From assembly GCA_029817715.1 (NCBI GenBank), contig JARUPY010000189.1, positions 620,001 to 684,000 of the forward strand: a DNA stretch of 64,000 nt. The letters are read 5' to 3'. Each line of letters starts with the position of its first letter. Positions within the stretch are counted from its first letter, which is position 1. Of the stretch, positions 22,676 to 33,953 are shown in pieces. The DNA comes from Melastoma dodecandrum. Taxonomy: Eukaryota > Streptophyta > Magnoliopsida > Myrtales > Melastomataceae. Under the pieces are notes generated by a model. It was not told where the DNA came from. It searched no databases and was given only the letters and a program-made list of their open reading frames with translations. Made by a program: the position numbers and the translations under genes.

Positions 22676-22739
22676 CTCACCTCATGTAGTGAGGGTCCCG
22701 CGAATGTCAAAAGAAATAGAAAGTAGGATGTTTGAGGAA

Positions 22740-24600
22740 ATCATATAGAGAAAGGTAGCCACAATTATGTCTTTTCGACTGAAGTGGTATTTTTAGTTGG
22801 TTACAGAATCGTTACATTATGTTGGTTGATATTCGACGGGATGAAAGTCGACGAAGATATCGTCGAATTGAAAAGTTTAAAATTACTAAGTTATAAAGCT
22901 TCAAGAAATGAAGCTAACCCAACTGGTTTAGGGTAAAACAGAGTTCTGTCAAAAAGGCTATGCTTTGTTGACTGAAGCAACGTTTCTGGGCGATAAGAGA
23001 ACCCTTGCGTTCTGTAAGTCGACTTTCGACGGGCAAAAACTTGGTCAAGACGACCTCGAACAAAAAAGTTTAAAACATAAAAGTGGTAGAGTAATAAGAG
23101 AAAGACCTAACCCAACTAGTTTTAGGTCGATCCGACCTTGGTAGATAAAGTTATGCACTATCGCTTGGAGCTACGTCTCCAGGCGACGAGCCAAGCGAAG
23201 AGAGAACTTTGCGTTCTGTAAGTCAGCCTGCAACTGAAGAAAACTCGGTCGAGAAGACCTCAAATGAAAAAGTTCAAAACATGAAACTTGTAGAGGCGCA
23301 AGAGGGGGACCTAACTCAACTGATTTCAGGGCGATCCTGGGCAACCTGAAGTTGCGTCACCTGGGCGACAGGAGAACCCTTGTATCCTGTCAGCCGGCTT
23401 TCGACTGGCTGAAACTCGGTCGAGACGATCTCGAACGAAAAAGTTCAAAAAACATGAAAATTATAGAGCGACAAGAGGGGGACCTAACTCAACTGATTTC
23501 AGGTCGATCCGACCTCTATAGACAAAGTTATGCCCCGTCGCCTGAAGTTGCGTCGCCTAAGTGACAGGAGAACCCTTGTGTTCTGTCAGTCGGCTTTCGA
23601 CTGACCAAACTCGGTCGAGACAACCTCGAACTTAAAAGTTCAAAACATAAAAGTTGTAGAACGATAAGAGGGGGAACCTAGCTCAACTGATTTTAGGTCG
23701 ATCCGACTTCTAGAGACAAAGTTATGCCCCGTCGCCTGAAGTTGCGTCGCCTGGACGACAGCAGAACCCTTGTATTCTGTTAGTCGGCTTTCGACTGACC
23801 AAACTCGGTCGAGACAACCTCGAACTTAAAAGTTCAAAACATAAAAGTTGTAGAGCGACAAGAGGGGCTTAACCCAACTAATTTTAGGTCGATCCGACCT
23901 CTATAGACAAAGTTATGCCACGTCGCCTAAAGTTGTGTCGCCTGGGCGATAAGAGAACCCTTGTGTTCTGTCAGTCGTCTTTCGACTAGCCGAAACTCGG
24001 TTGAGACGACGTCGAACGAAAAAGTTCAAAAACATGAAAGTTCTAGAGCGATAAGAGGGGGACCTAAACCAACTGATTTTAGGTCGATCCGACCTCTATA
24101 GACAAAGTTATGCCCCGTCGCCTGAAGTTGCGTCGCCTGGACGACAGCAGAACCCTTGTATTCTGTTAGTCGGCTTTCGACTGGCCGAAACTCGGTCGAG
24201 ATGACCTTGAACGAAAAAGTTCAAAACATAAAAGTTGTAGAGCGACAAGAAGAGAACTTAACTTAACTAATTTTAGGTCGATCCAACCTCGAACGAAAAA
24301 GTTCAAAACATGAAAGTTTTAGAGCAACAAGAGGGGGACCTAACTTGATTTTAGGTCGATCTGACCTATATAGACAAAGTTATGCTCCGTCGCCTAAAGT
24401 TGCGTCGCTCGGGCGACAGGAGAACCCTTGTGTTCTGTCAGTCGTCTTTCGACTGGCCGAAACTCGGTCGAGATGACCTTGAACGAAAAAGTTCAAAACA
24501 TAAAAGTTGTAGAGCGACAAGAGGGAGACCAAACCCAACTAATTTTAGGTCGATCCGACCTCTATAGGCAAAGTCATGCCCCGTCGACTACTACAACATT
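22740..24600. repeat. Tandem array, unit about 193 bp, roughly 9-10 copies
   Basis: Anchor motifs recur at even spacing. GATCCGACCTCTATAGACAA-like motifs fall near 23511, 23705, 23896, 24091, 24363 and 24557 (steps 194, 191, 195, 272, 194). AAAAGTTCAAAACATAAAAG-like motifs give the same period. The 272-base step equals one unit plus an extra partial unit of about 79 bases (near 24220-24300). Each unit contains GTCAGTCGGCTTTCGACTGG (an imperfect inverted repeat) and ends in CCTAACCCAACTGATTTTAG. Leftmost copies are more diverged. It is probably part of a larger retroelement or a small satellite. Confidence 0.85.
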
Positions 24601-26040
24601 TCTGCTCAAGTACGGGACCCCCTTGCGTTCCGTATTTCGGCTGTAACTTGAGTTACACACACTTGATTTAAGTGTTTAACATATCAATGGGAAGGAAAGA
24701 GAGTAAGGAAGAGGATGGACCTGACCAAATTCAATTCCGCTGCTGTACAGAAAAGCAAAGCCTTCGGGAGTGGAATGTCGACGTCCCATTTCCCAATCCC
24801 AGCCTTCAATCATTCCGAGCTCGTGGGTAGAGGCGTGCTCGTGCATTGTGATGCCAAGACAAGAGAGAAAGAATTTAGAGGTCAGCATACCGAACATGGT
24901 AGAAATATGTTGGAGTTAGCAAAGTGAGAAGAAGTTTCATCGAGGTTGCCTCGCCCCGAGGTGACCCGTGGAGGAAGAGGGACATCAACATGTCCGTAGA
25001 AGGGAGGAGTTGCTTTTGGTGTTCTCCCCGTCCGTCTTGGGTTGGTTGTCAGAAGGTTTCCACGGGAGGTTACCTTACCTTGTGTGAAGAGTCGGGTGAA
25101 CTTCTGTGTTTTTCCTGGAGGAGTGAAATCTTGAAAGGGAAAGGGAGAGTCTCCTCCTTCTTCCGATCCTCTCTCTACCCCCTGTGCACCACCCCTTTTT
25201 ATGTGGAATGACTACTTATATAAAAAATAAAAGGAAAAGATGGGGGTTGCTGATTGGAATACGGGGGAAAGCCGTTCAAAGGCGGCTTTTCGGGGAGGAT
25301 GGCGTGGGACTTGACACGCTCTTCATTTCCCTCTATCGATTTGACCTTCTCCTCCATCCCCGCTGTTGGGGATTGCTGAATGCCATGGGCATTTATGATG
25401 GGACAGTTGTTTTATCTTGTAGTCAATTAATGCTTGACTCAATCTCTCCCCTTTTGTCTTCACACTTGTGACCGATGGTAAATGTTGGTGTCTCCCCCTT
25501 TCTCCTCACCGCAATTTGGGGGATCAACGTGCATCTGATAATTTCCCCCCTTACAGTATATAATATAATTTTGGGAAATGCCCACCTTCAATTTTTCTCT
25601 CAAATTGATCAAAACCCTATAAAAGAAACAAAAAATTAAGGTGGGTCTCCTCCATCTACCAATCTACTCACATTGTGATGAAATCAAAAGGGTACAATGC
25701 CACCACATGCCACCACATGCCCCCACTATTGTTTTCCCCCTTACATCCTCCTACATTGATTTCTCCAATCAATCTTTCACCTTGGAAATTATTACATAGA
25801 CGGCCAATACCCCACACCAACATAACACATACACATTTTACACAATCATTAAATTTCTTCTTTTTTTGGGTGGACCCCAGACTCTCAAACTGAATTGACA
25901 GTGATGATGCCTTATACTTCAACTAAATAAACCGGCACTTTCCCAAGGGTAGAAAGGAATTGTATCAATAATTACTACTTTTTTCTTCTTACAAACTCAT
26001 CGTCACCACCATCATCATCATCGGTCACAGAAGGTTTCTG
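24600..26040. other. Repeat-flanking intergenic DNA
   Basis: Continues from the array with a GC-richer block (24650-25200) that could belong to the same non-autonomous element, then AT-rich DNA with homopurine tracts. No domain is recognised in any frame. Confidence 0.35.
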
Positions 26041-26042
26041 TG

Positions 26043-26222
26043 ATGTCGGAATGGAGTAGGGACGAAGACAAGACCTTGGAAGGAGGGTTTCAGAGGAGAA
26101 TTGGTATAAGGTTTCCTCATCGGTTCCCACCTTGACATTGGAGGATATCAAATTGCATTATCAGTTGCTTGTCGATTATGTTCCTGCTATTGAAGGTCGA
26201 CATGTGGAAGACCCAAGTTCGC
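26043..26222 (+). pseudogene. MYB/SANT-domain gene fragment (DIVARICATA/RADIALIS-like)
   Basis: The first frame reads MSEWSRDEDKTLEGGFQRR and stops at TGA after RFPP. The next frame continues LEDIKLHYQLLVDYVPAIEG. Together they follow the N-terminal SANT/MYB repeat of plant DIV- and RADIALIS-like factors, in which W-S/T, the central W and the EI/DIK-HY-LLV-DV-IE pattern are typical. The frameshift, the missing helix-2 tryptophan and the lack of a second repeat (SHAQKYF) downstream show a decayed fragment. Confidence 0.65.
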
Positions 26223-26229
26223 GAGCCAC

Positions 26230-27152
26230 GCACAAAAGTTCTTCATCATGTTGAACTCAATGAACAGGGATCGGCGTCAACGACGGGAATGTTCCCGCCG
26301 TGGCAGCGCTCCGATAACAGGGCAACAGGGTCACGCCACGAGCCCTCTGCTTGAGGCTGCCGTCACGGCTACAAGGCACCCGCACAGATAACCCGCGGTT
26401 GGTATGCACGGAGAACCGGTCGGACATCCCATTGCAAACCCGATAAGGCAACTGGTTTCAGCAGTCTGGACCATGGTGATGCTTCCTCCCCCGTCACCGC
26501 CACCACCTGCACCCACCCTACATGGTTCCAGTCACATATCCAATGGCGCCGAGATCGTCACCGCAGCCTCCACCTCTGATGCAACAACAATAAGAAAACA
26601 TTGTACCATTGATTGAATTGAATGACATTCATAATCAATGAATGACATGGAGATCACCAAAACTACTACCGCCAACAATAATCTTAAAAGGAAGATCTGG
26701 GCCTCTGGGGCTTGGATGGGCTGTACATAACAAGGTCCAAACCAAGGGATAGAAACAATATAAGTTGAGCAGCAGAAACCTTAACAGATAGATACAGGGG
26801 CTATCTAATTGCATAGGAGACAGTTCAATCGTATAGCCTTTTTGGGGAAGAAAAGGAAGAAAGCACGACTTTTAAAATAATCAAAATCATCACAAGAAGA
26901 AGACAAAACATCCACCCCCCCACCCCCACCGCCTCCTCCTCATCCTCTGTCCCCACAAATCAAGCAACAGATTAAGCAAAGAAAAGCACTACAGGAGATA
27001 ACTAAAGGAAAAGACCAAAATTAAAACAACAGCACTCTTTTAACCTTTGACCCAAAATCCCAAGAACCCCCCCGCCCCCCTCTTTCGTTTCATTTGTTTT
27101 TCCACTTTAAATAAACCAAACCCAGATCTCAAAAATACCACACTGCCCCTTA
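26230..27152. other. Intergenic, upstream of the aspartic protease
   Basis: A GC-richer patch (26240-26560) has no recognisable product. The remainder is AT-rich with C-runs (26912-26930, 27066-27080) and should hold the protease promoter. Confidence 0.4.
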
Positions 27153-27177
27153 CTTCTTCTTCTTCTTCTTCTTCTTC
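27153..27177 (+). repeat. (CTT)n microsatellite in the protease leader
   Basis: Pure CTT/TTC repeat of 25 bases, 28 bases before the ATG at 27205. CT-rich leader repeats are frequent in plant core promoters, so it may influence expression. Confidence 0.8.
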
Positions 27178-27204
27178 ATAGATTTCCCAGGAAAAAAGAA
27201 AGGG

Positions 27205-28734
27205 ATGAAGCAGATCTCATCCCCCCTGTTCTTCTTCCTCTCCCTTGTCTCCTCCACTCTCCTCCTTTTCGCTCACCCGTCAAGCTCCTCTCGGACAACC
27301 TTTATCCCCTCCACCACCACCACAACAACCCACGTCATCCTCAACGTCTCCCACTCCCTCCTCAACACCTTCAAAGTTGTCTCCTTTCAGCCCTCTTCTG
27401 AGCCACAGCTGCTGCAGGATGAGGAAGGAGTTGGTCGGGGGTTTGACAAGGGATGGGCCACCTCCTCCCTCTCCATCTCGATCCAGCCGAGGCACACCCT
27501 CTACCCGGCTCCTCGCCACGAGAACTACGCCTCTCTACTCTCTGCCCGCCTGGCCCGTGATGCCAGCCGCGTTCGCTCAATCTCGCTCCGGCTGGCGATG
27601 AAGCTCAGCAACACTACGCACTCCTTGCTTTATCCTTCCGCTTCCTCCGAGGTGGCCTCGACCGACTCCCTGTCGTCCCCGGTGGTGTCCGGCGTGAGCC
27701 AGGGCAGCGGAGAGTACTTCTCCCGACTCTCCATCGGGAACCCTCCCCGGCCTTACTTCATGGTGCTGGATTCGGGAAGCGACGTCACCTGGCTCCAGTG
27801 CCAGCCCTGCTCCGACTGTTACTCCCAGACTGACCCAATTTACGACCCCTCTTCGTCCTCCTCATACTCCTCCCTGTCGTGCAACGCCCCGCAATGCGGT
27901 TCCCTCGAGGTCTCTGCATGCCGCTCCGGGAGCTGCCTGTACCAGGTGTCCTACGGCGATGGCTCATTCACTGTCGGCGACTTCGTGAAGGAGTCGCTAA
28001 CCTTCGACGGGAGCCGAAAGGTGGACGGCGTGGCCATCGGGTGCGGCCACGACAATGAGGGTCTCTTCACGGGTTCCGCTGGGCTCCTCGGCCTCGGCGG
28101 GGGCAGCCTCTCGCTGCCTGCCCAGCTCAACTCCAGGAGCTTCTCCTACTGCCTGGTGAACAGGGACTCCTCCGACTCCTCCACCCTCGACTTCGAGTCG
28201 AAACCGGTCGGAGCCAACTCTGTCTTTGCGCCCCTCCTCAAGTCCTCCAAGGTGGACACATTCTACTACGTCGGGCTCCAGGGGATGAACGTGGGGGGTT
28301 CTGAGGTCTCGATCCCGCCGTCGCTCTTCCAGCTCGACGACTCAGGGAACGGCGGGGTCATAGTCGACTCGGGGACGGCCATCACGAGGCTGCAGACGCA
28401 GGCGTATCAGTCCCTTCGCGATGCCTTCGCATCTCTCACGGGGAACCTGAAGAGGGCAACGAGCAGCATATCGCTGTTCGACACTTGCTACGACTTCAGC
28501 TCGCTGTCGACGGTGAGGGTGCCGACCGTGTCCTTCAGGTTCGAAGGAGGTAGGGAGTGGGCTCTGCCGGCGGAGAACTACCTGATCCCGGTGGACTCCC
28601 AGGGGACTTTCTGCTTCGCCTTCGCACCGACGTCGTCGTCGCCGTCGATCATAGGGAACGTGCAGCAGCAGGGGACACGTGTCACCTACGACCTCTCCAA
28701 CTCCCGTGTCGGATTTACCCCTGGTCAGTGCTAG
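27205..28734 (+). CDS. Secreted pepsin-like aspartic protease (ASPG1-like, family A1)
   Basis: An intact single-exon frame of 509 residues. A hydrophobic signal peptide (about 1-24) is followed by a Ser/Thr-rich prosegment. The conserved LARDASRVRSI motif (about 116-126) precedes the mature enzyme. The first catalytic motif is DSGSDVTW (D189) and the second is IVDSGTAI (D388). The flap Tyr lies in SYGDGSFTVGDF (Y250). The Cys-rich CQPCSDCY insert after the first active site is typical of plant nepenthesin/ASPG1-type proteases. ASPG1 of Arabidopsis acts in drought-related guard-cell signalling; that role is inference here. All catalytic features are present, and codon use is GC-rich compared with the flanks. 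Confidence 0.96.
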   Translation: MKQISSPLFFFLSLVSSTLLLFAHPSSSSRTTFIPSTTTTTTHVILNVSHSLLNTFKVVSFQPSSEPQLLQDEEGVGRGFDKGWATSSLSISIQPRHTLYPAPRHENYASLLSARLARDASRVRSISLRLAMKLSNTTHSLLYPSASSEVASTDSLSSPVVSGVSQGSGEYFSRLSIGNPPRPYFMVLDSGSDVTWLQCQPCSDCYSQTDPIYDPSSSSSYSSLSCNAPQCGSLEVSACRSGSCLYQVSYGDGSFTVGDFVKESLTFDGSRKVDGVAIGCGHDNEGLFTGSAGLLGLGGGSLSLPAQLNSRSFSYCLVNRDSSDSSTLDFESKPVGANSVFAPLLKSSKVDTFYYVGLQGMNVGGSEVSIPPSLFQLDDSGNGGVIVDSGTAITRLQTQAYQSLRDAFASLTGNLKRATSSISLFDTCYDFSSLSTVRVPTVSFRFEGGREWALPAENYLIPVDSQGTFCFAFAPTSSSPSIIGNVQQQGTRVTYDLSNSRVGFTPGQC

Positions 28735-30039
28735 GAGGATAGAGGACGACGGCGGGGGTAAAATCGTCCGAAGACAATTTTACCTCCCCCAATGGGGGGG
28801 GGTAAAGAGGAAACAAAGTATTCTCAAAAACTCTGTTTTTACCATCAAATGTCTTTTCCTTTTCTTTAAAAAAAAAAATTGTTATTGTTACTACGCGAAG
28901 AAAGCAGAAAAAAAAATAGTGTTTGTCTTTTTTATTTGAAAAGAAAAATTAGGAGGGGGGGCGGTTGGGTTGGTGTTGCCTGGTTGATGGGCAGACAGAC
29001 AGTGTGGAGGATTAAAAGCAAGCGGGGCCCATCAAAATAAGTGCAATAGTAGTAGTAAAGAAGTGGCAGTGTTGTAGTAAGTTTGTTGCTTTGTCCTTTT
29101 TATTATGAATTCAAATTGTATCCCATGTTTGGGGTTTTTTCTTAATGGTAATGGGGTTGTTGTGGCTGCTGTTGTGGTCCCTGCTCTGCTGTGTTGACGA
29201 GTTATTGTTGAATAGAAACTTATGTTTATTTGGGATTTAGAGAAAAGGCGTGGGAGGGAACCGGGTCACATGGGGGACATGGAGTGTGTAAGAGATCGAT
29301 TCGTGGGTGTCTCTTCTGGCCCTGCCTTCCGACACCCAACCCTGTTCATTTCATTGTAAATTACGTGGTTTTGGATGATGGGTATACATATTTGTGATGA
29401 TAAGATAAGGGCAAAGTAATAAATCCGAGGAAAACCCTAAGTGAAAGGATGTGATGGGAGCTGCTTGTACTACTACTAGTAGTAAATGAGAAGGGGGGAA
29501 AGGGAAAGGGTGGTCCAATCCTGAAGGCCAAAACTGTCGGCAGCTATTTATCACCCCCACAATTCACATATTTTTACACTGTTGTAAGTAGTTTGGAGGT
29601 ATGAATGGGAAGAGCGTGTGGGGGGGACTGGGGCTAGTTTTGGATTTTGCATGAATGGGGCGAGTGTCTAGCCCACCCCCAACCCCCCATGGAAGTAGGG
29701 TCAATCACAACAAAGAACAGCGGACACCATGTGATAGCATGTAATGAACCCCAGTTCCTCCCCTAATCCTCATTTTCTCATTCAATGCTTTACACTGAAG
29801 AAGAATCACGAGACCCCTTTTTTGTCAAAAGAAACACTTCACACCCCCCCCCTCCCCCCTCTTCCATGATGACTCTCTTTTGCATACATTTATATTCCCC
29901 ATCGACCACACAACCAAAACAGTCTTCGACTTGAAGACTTGCTTGTTCTTCCCATGTTCGAATCCCATCTCTAGGTGTTGGAGTCAAAAGCTGACTTCAA
30001 AGAAAGAATAGAAATGCATGTTGATATGACGATATTGGT
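28735..30039. other. Protease 3' region and intergenic DNA
   Basis: The first few hundred bases likely hold the protease 3' untranslated region (A- and T-runs near 28860-28920). The rest has C-rich tracts (29842-29860) and no supported gene. Confidence 0.45.
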
Positions 30040-30482
30040 TTATTATTACCATCAGAGAACAGGAGACAACGCCCACCTCCTTTTTAACTCGAAGGAGAAC
30101 AAAACTGGTAATGATTGTTACTGTCGGGGGATCGTAAATGGATCATCCCGGCTGCATCCCCAAGTTAGCTCAAAACATTCGGGAAACGATGGACTTCGAG
30201 AATTCATTGGCACACATTATTTGAAAGCAAGAAGGAAAGTACGAGGGTGTCCAATTTCGTCCCGACTAAAGGACTAAACTGAAGCGAAAAAAGAAATTTA
30301 GGGTCCATAAGGTGCCTGAACAGAGGACGGACACGATAAGTCGGCTGCAGTTGGCATATCAGGTTCGAGTCATGCCGGGTTGAGACGCGGGTGCAACTGT
30401 CACTTCAATCTGCCTGTTCTGCTTGTCAGCATTGGCAACCCAACCTGATGAAGCCATCCAGGAGGAAGAATGAAGACGTGAT

Positions 30483-31081
30483 TCATGGAGGCTGATCGCT
30501 TCGGGTATAAGAAATTGGGGGGAAATTACCGATTGAAGGGTCGAGCCCGCGATTGACTAGCTCCCTGTGTTCCTGGCAGATGGCACACAAGGGGCAGCAG
30601 CAGTGGATGCAGAAATCGGTGCACTGATCACCGGGGATCGAGTACTGCCCCCTGATTTTGGATCGGTAGGTGCACGCGTACATACCATTGAAGGCAAAGT
30701 GGCCAAGGAGATAGTATATGCATCCCGCACTGGCGCAGGCTGCAAATTATCGCATAAGAAGTATAACTAGCATCCTGAAACTGGAAACAGAAGGTAAGCA
30801 AGGAAGTAGTCTTTCTTACATGTGTTCCCTCTGTCTATGACCTCGGCATTCTGTCCGAAGGCAACACAGGGGCACCAGCAGGTGATGCAACCTATTGAAA
30901 GAAAGATTTTACCGACAGTTTCTGAAGAAAGATATGTTCGTTATGGAAGACAGGACATACAGTTGGAGAAATCTTCAAAACAGCCGCAGAGACCCGTGGA
31001 CCATATCCCCAAACGAGGATTGGGTTGAGCGATTGGGATGCCGGTGAATGTAAGATCACCTTCCTCGACCTTGGGATACAT
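30483..31081 (-). CDS. PLAC8-family Cys-rich membrane protein A (cell number regulator / PCR-like)
   Basis: Exons are 31081-30961, 30891-30820 and 30739-30483, with GT/AG borders and consistent phase (149 residues). Exon 1 gives MYPKVEEGD through IWSTGLCGCFED. Exon 2 gives CITCWCPCVAFGQNAEV, the CPC-containing core. Exon 3 holds a hydrophobic segment and YACTYRSKIRGQYSIPG, then [26 protein letters not shown]8/PCR proteins sit in the plasma membrane and are linked to organ size or metal efflux (cadmium, zinc). Paralogue B at 33361-33953 has the same exon plan (exon 2 is 72 bases in both). Compared with B, this copy has a longer C-terminal tail (NFPPISYTRSDQPP). Both appear functional. Confidence 0.85.
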
Positions 31082-31494
31082 CCTTAAGCTCAGATCTACT
31101 TGTTAGAAACTAAACCCCTTCCACTATATAGGCCTTCATATTTCTTTGTGAATAGAGATGTGAATAGGGTCGCGGAGATACATTGTGTAGTGCACAAGGA
31201 AATGGGCGGCGGAGTTACTGAGACGGTGTGAACTGGAAAAAATCGACCATCAGCAGCAGACAAAAGGCAAACGTGAGAATACTGCATTCATCGTCTTAGG
31301 ATGTCTCCGGCGCAGAACAAAATATTACTTGTAAGAAACCAGATGACTCCAAAATAGGCAGGCCCTGTATCTGCCATCGCTTTGCTTCCTCCACTGGTTC
31401 AGTTGCATTCGTCGCGTACAATGCATGCTCGGATCATGATCGATATATACAAGGGGGAGCGACGTCTGCTGCAGCATGGTCCCAGAAACGGGTA

Positions 31495-32575
31495 TCAGTG
31501 ACTTCCGTGGGACACAGCGGACAAAATGGACCTTGCCGACACAGACGCCATCTGGATGGCCATGTCTCTGTCCTGGTCTCCAAAGTTTGCCTTTCCGGTC
31601 AGCATCTTGATCACTATTTGAGCAACTTCGGCAAACCATTCAACATCGGGCAGCACGCTAAGTACCAAAAAAATGAAGGATGAACAGAAAAGGTCAGAAA
31701 GACTGGTTCTCTGTTGCGAAGAAAGCCAAATCTCAAGCGTAGCTGAATCTTCCAGTAATGATCGACCCAAGAACTGCCACCACCACCACCCTATTCATCC
31801 GTCATTCCACAAGCCGATAGGTCAGAAAAAGGGGTCGCTCAACCCTATCAACCGAATCTCCTCAATTTCTCCACCATCTCCATTCACTCACCCGCACTCC
31901 ATCTCTACCTCTGTCATTTCTGTTCTGGTTGTTTTGTTACGCACCCCTCCATTCCCCATTTATGTTAACAACTTCCCCCTATTTACATTATAGTCCTCCT
32001 CACTTCTGCTATTTACAATCTAGTCTTCATATTATACTTTTCATAATATGGATAGGCCGTAGCCCACTTCCTGGCGGAAAGCCCCCACCTTCTCCTGGCC
32101 CTAACTTGAGTAGATAAGCCCATGCGCTGTCCGAGCTTCATCACCCAAGTCCCAAGCCAGCTGCCTCCTCTCTTCCTGTTATTTCCCTTGCAACATTCTC
32201 GCACCGGAAATCACATGGTCCTTATCTGTAAGGGCCGATCCCGGTGGTTGTGACAATCTCGATGGCCCTTTCGATCATCCTCTTGATCACTTGGTGCAAG
32301 TGCCTGTTAGAATATCAGACCGGTCCATATGCCGAGCCCAGCATACAAGCCCTGCGGGGCTCTTCTCTAAAACCAATTGGCTGTAGAGGGAGTAGCCCGC
32401 TAAGCTATATATACTAGGTCGGCTCGGCATATGGGCCGGTCCGATATTCTAACAGTGCCTGAGACAAGTGACAAGGCCTTGGGAAGCAAAGAGGATCCCT
32501 GTCAAAGAAGCCATGAGGACCCAAAAGCGCTCTGATCGACAGAGAGACACAATATCACTCCCTCCACGCCGAGAA
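31495..32575 (-). pseudogene. Degraded 3' fragment of an EXO84B duplicate
   Basis: The last-exon copy (31657-31495) is still open: WFAEVAQIVIKMLTGKANFG to the stop after SHGSH. The preceding exon copy (about 32230-32500) reads VIKRMIERAIEIVTTTGIGPYR on the minus strand. Its donor reads CAG|AT instead of CAG|GT, it is split by a 150-bp insertion, and its left part is shifted in frame near GGCCTTGTCACTTG. Only scraps of the next exon upstream remain (32510-32575). The large exon and N-terminus are absent, so no exocyst subunit can be made. It is a by-product of the duplication that made PLAC8 gene A. Confidence 0.88.
32305..32454. mobile_element. 150-bp element with 34-bp inverted ends, TG...CA, 5-bp target duplication
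   Basis: Ends are TGTTAGAATATC(A/G)GACCGG and its inverse; the inverted arms extend over 34 bases with two mismatches. GTGCC flanks it on both sides (32300-32304 and 32455-32459). The paralogous site near 34750 lacks the element, confirming the borders. TG/CA ends, 5-bp duplication and an internal TATATATA suggest a solo LTR of a tiny LTR element; the long inverted arms alternatively suggest a MITE. Confidence 0.85.
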
Positions 32576-33360
32576 TGAGAACATATTTTCAACGCGATGC
32601 TCTCCAGAACAAATCCAGAAGCAACCAAATGGGAAAAATAATTGTAGCTTGAGGGGGAATTTTGAAATGATATTCGTATATCTTGATGCCTGGGTCTCTT
32701 TGTCCATGCTTTCTTCCCAAAGCATAAAAGGAAGCACAGACTGGGGAAAGCTCATGTCATGGGATGATTTCATTACTCAACCCTGAGAAAAATCCATCCC
32801 AGTTTACCACAACCAGAACAATGTTCTTTGACGATGATATCTTCTTCGTTAGTGTATGATTATTACATGAGAACAGGAGACAGCGCCTCCTCTTTTTCCC
32901 AAAACAACCAGTAATGATTTTTACTGTAGAAACATAAACAGATCAGGTGCTAACTCGAGTTGGGTTTCCCTGGGTTCGAATAACGTGAATACTCTCAACT
33001 GTATATTATATATGTGGGGATGACATATCTGAAGAGGAACTTCATGAACAAGAAGAGATTTAAAACCAGAAAAAGGAAAGGACGCCGAGATCCTCAAATT
33101 TTGTTCTTTAATTCACCTTAGTCCTGACTAAGGACTGAAATCAACTGAAGAGCAAAATTTTAGAACCCACAAGATGCCTGTGAACGGACGAGTTTGGTGA
33201 CCCCGTCAGGTACGAGTCATGCCCGGCGGAGCTGCTGGAGCGACAGTCATTCTGATCTGCTTCTTCAGCTTCTCTTCATTGGCCACCCAACCTAACGACA
33301 ACGTCCAGAAGGAGGAATCAAGTTTTGCTTCGTAAAAGAGAATGGATTGGGCATGATGCA

Positions 33361-33953
33361 TTACAATGGGGGCGGACCGATTGAAGGGTCAACCCCACGA
33401 TTCTTGAGCTCCCTGTGTTCCTGGCAGATGGCACACAAGGGGCAGCAGCAGTGGACGCAGTAATCGGCGCACTGACCGCCGGGGATCGAGTACAGTCCCC
33501 TGAGCTTGGGTCGGTAGGTGCACGTGTACACAGCAGAGCAGGCAAAGAGGCTGAGGAGGCAGCATGTGATCCCGGCACACACACAGGCTGCATAATACAA
33601 CGCCGAAAATTAGAACTAGGTCCCTGAAACTGGAAACAGAAGGTTAGGAAGTAACTTGCCTTTCCTTACATGTGCTCCCTTTGTCTAAGATCTCGGCGTT
33701 CTGTCCAAAGGTAACACAGGGGCAGCAGCAGGTAATACAGCCTTTCCACGCGTTCATGAGATCATCCAAGAATCTAGTGATTCGATATAAATTATGGAGG
33801 GAAAACAGGCATACAGTTGGAGCAATCCTCAAAGCAGCAGCAGAGACCGGTTGACCATGTCCCGGGACCAGGATTGAGCTGAGCCACCGGGGCACCGGTG
33901 ATTGTAAACCCAGCCTCTGGCCTCGCATCGCCTTCCAGTACCTTGGGATACAT
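33361..33953 (-). CDS. PLAC8-family Cys-rich membrane protein B (cell number regulator / PCR-like)
   Basis: Exons are 33953-33815, 33741-33670 and 33587-33361, GT/AG bounded, 145 residues from the ATG at 33953. Exon 1 runs [15 protein letters not shown] to [15 protein letters not shown]. Exon 2 gives [18 protein letters not shown]. Exon 3 gives the hydrophobic [16 protein letters not shown], then [17 protein letters not shown] and [17 protein letters not shown], ending in [10 protein letters not shown]. The Cys-rich core and one or two membrane spans define PLAC8; function is likely at the plasma membrane in growth control or metal handling. The longer upstream frame to 34004 begins with TTG, so the ATG at 33953 (the same MYPKV start as gene A) is used. 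It lies about 480 bases downstream of EXO84B on the same strand. Confidence 0.88.

Larger units (their letters stand above)
30040..32575 (-). repeat. Segmental duplication, copy A (PLAC8 gene A plus EXO84B 3' fragment)
   Basis: Collinear with copy B (about 32860-34975). Both hold a three-exon PLAC8 gene and EXO84B 3' exons in the same order and strand, and even non-coding flanks match (ACAGGAGACA(A/G)CGCC near 30060 and 32880). Copy A is longer because of an extra insert between EXO84B exon remnants (about 31740-32210) and the 150-bp element at 32305-32454. Boundaries are estimates. Confidence 0.8.
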
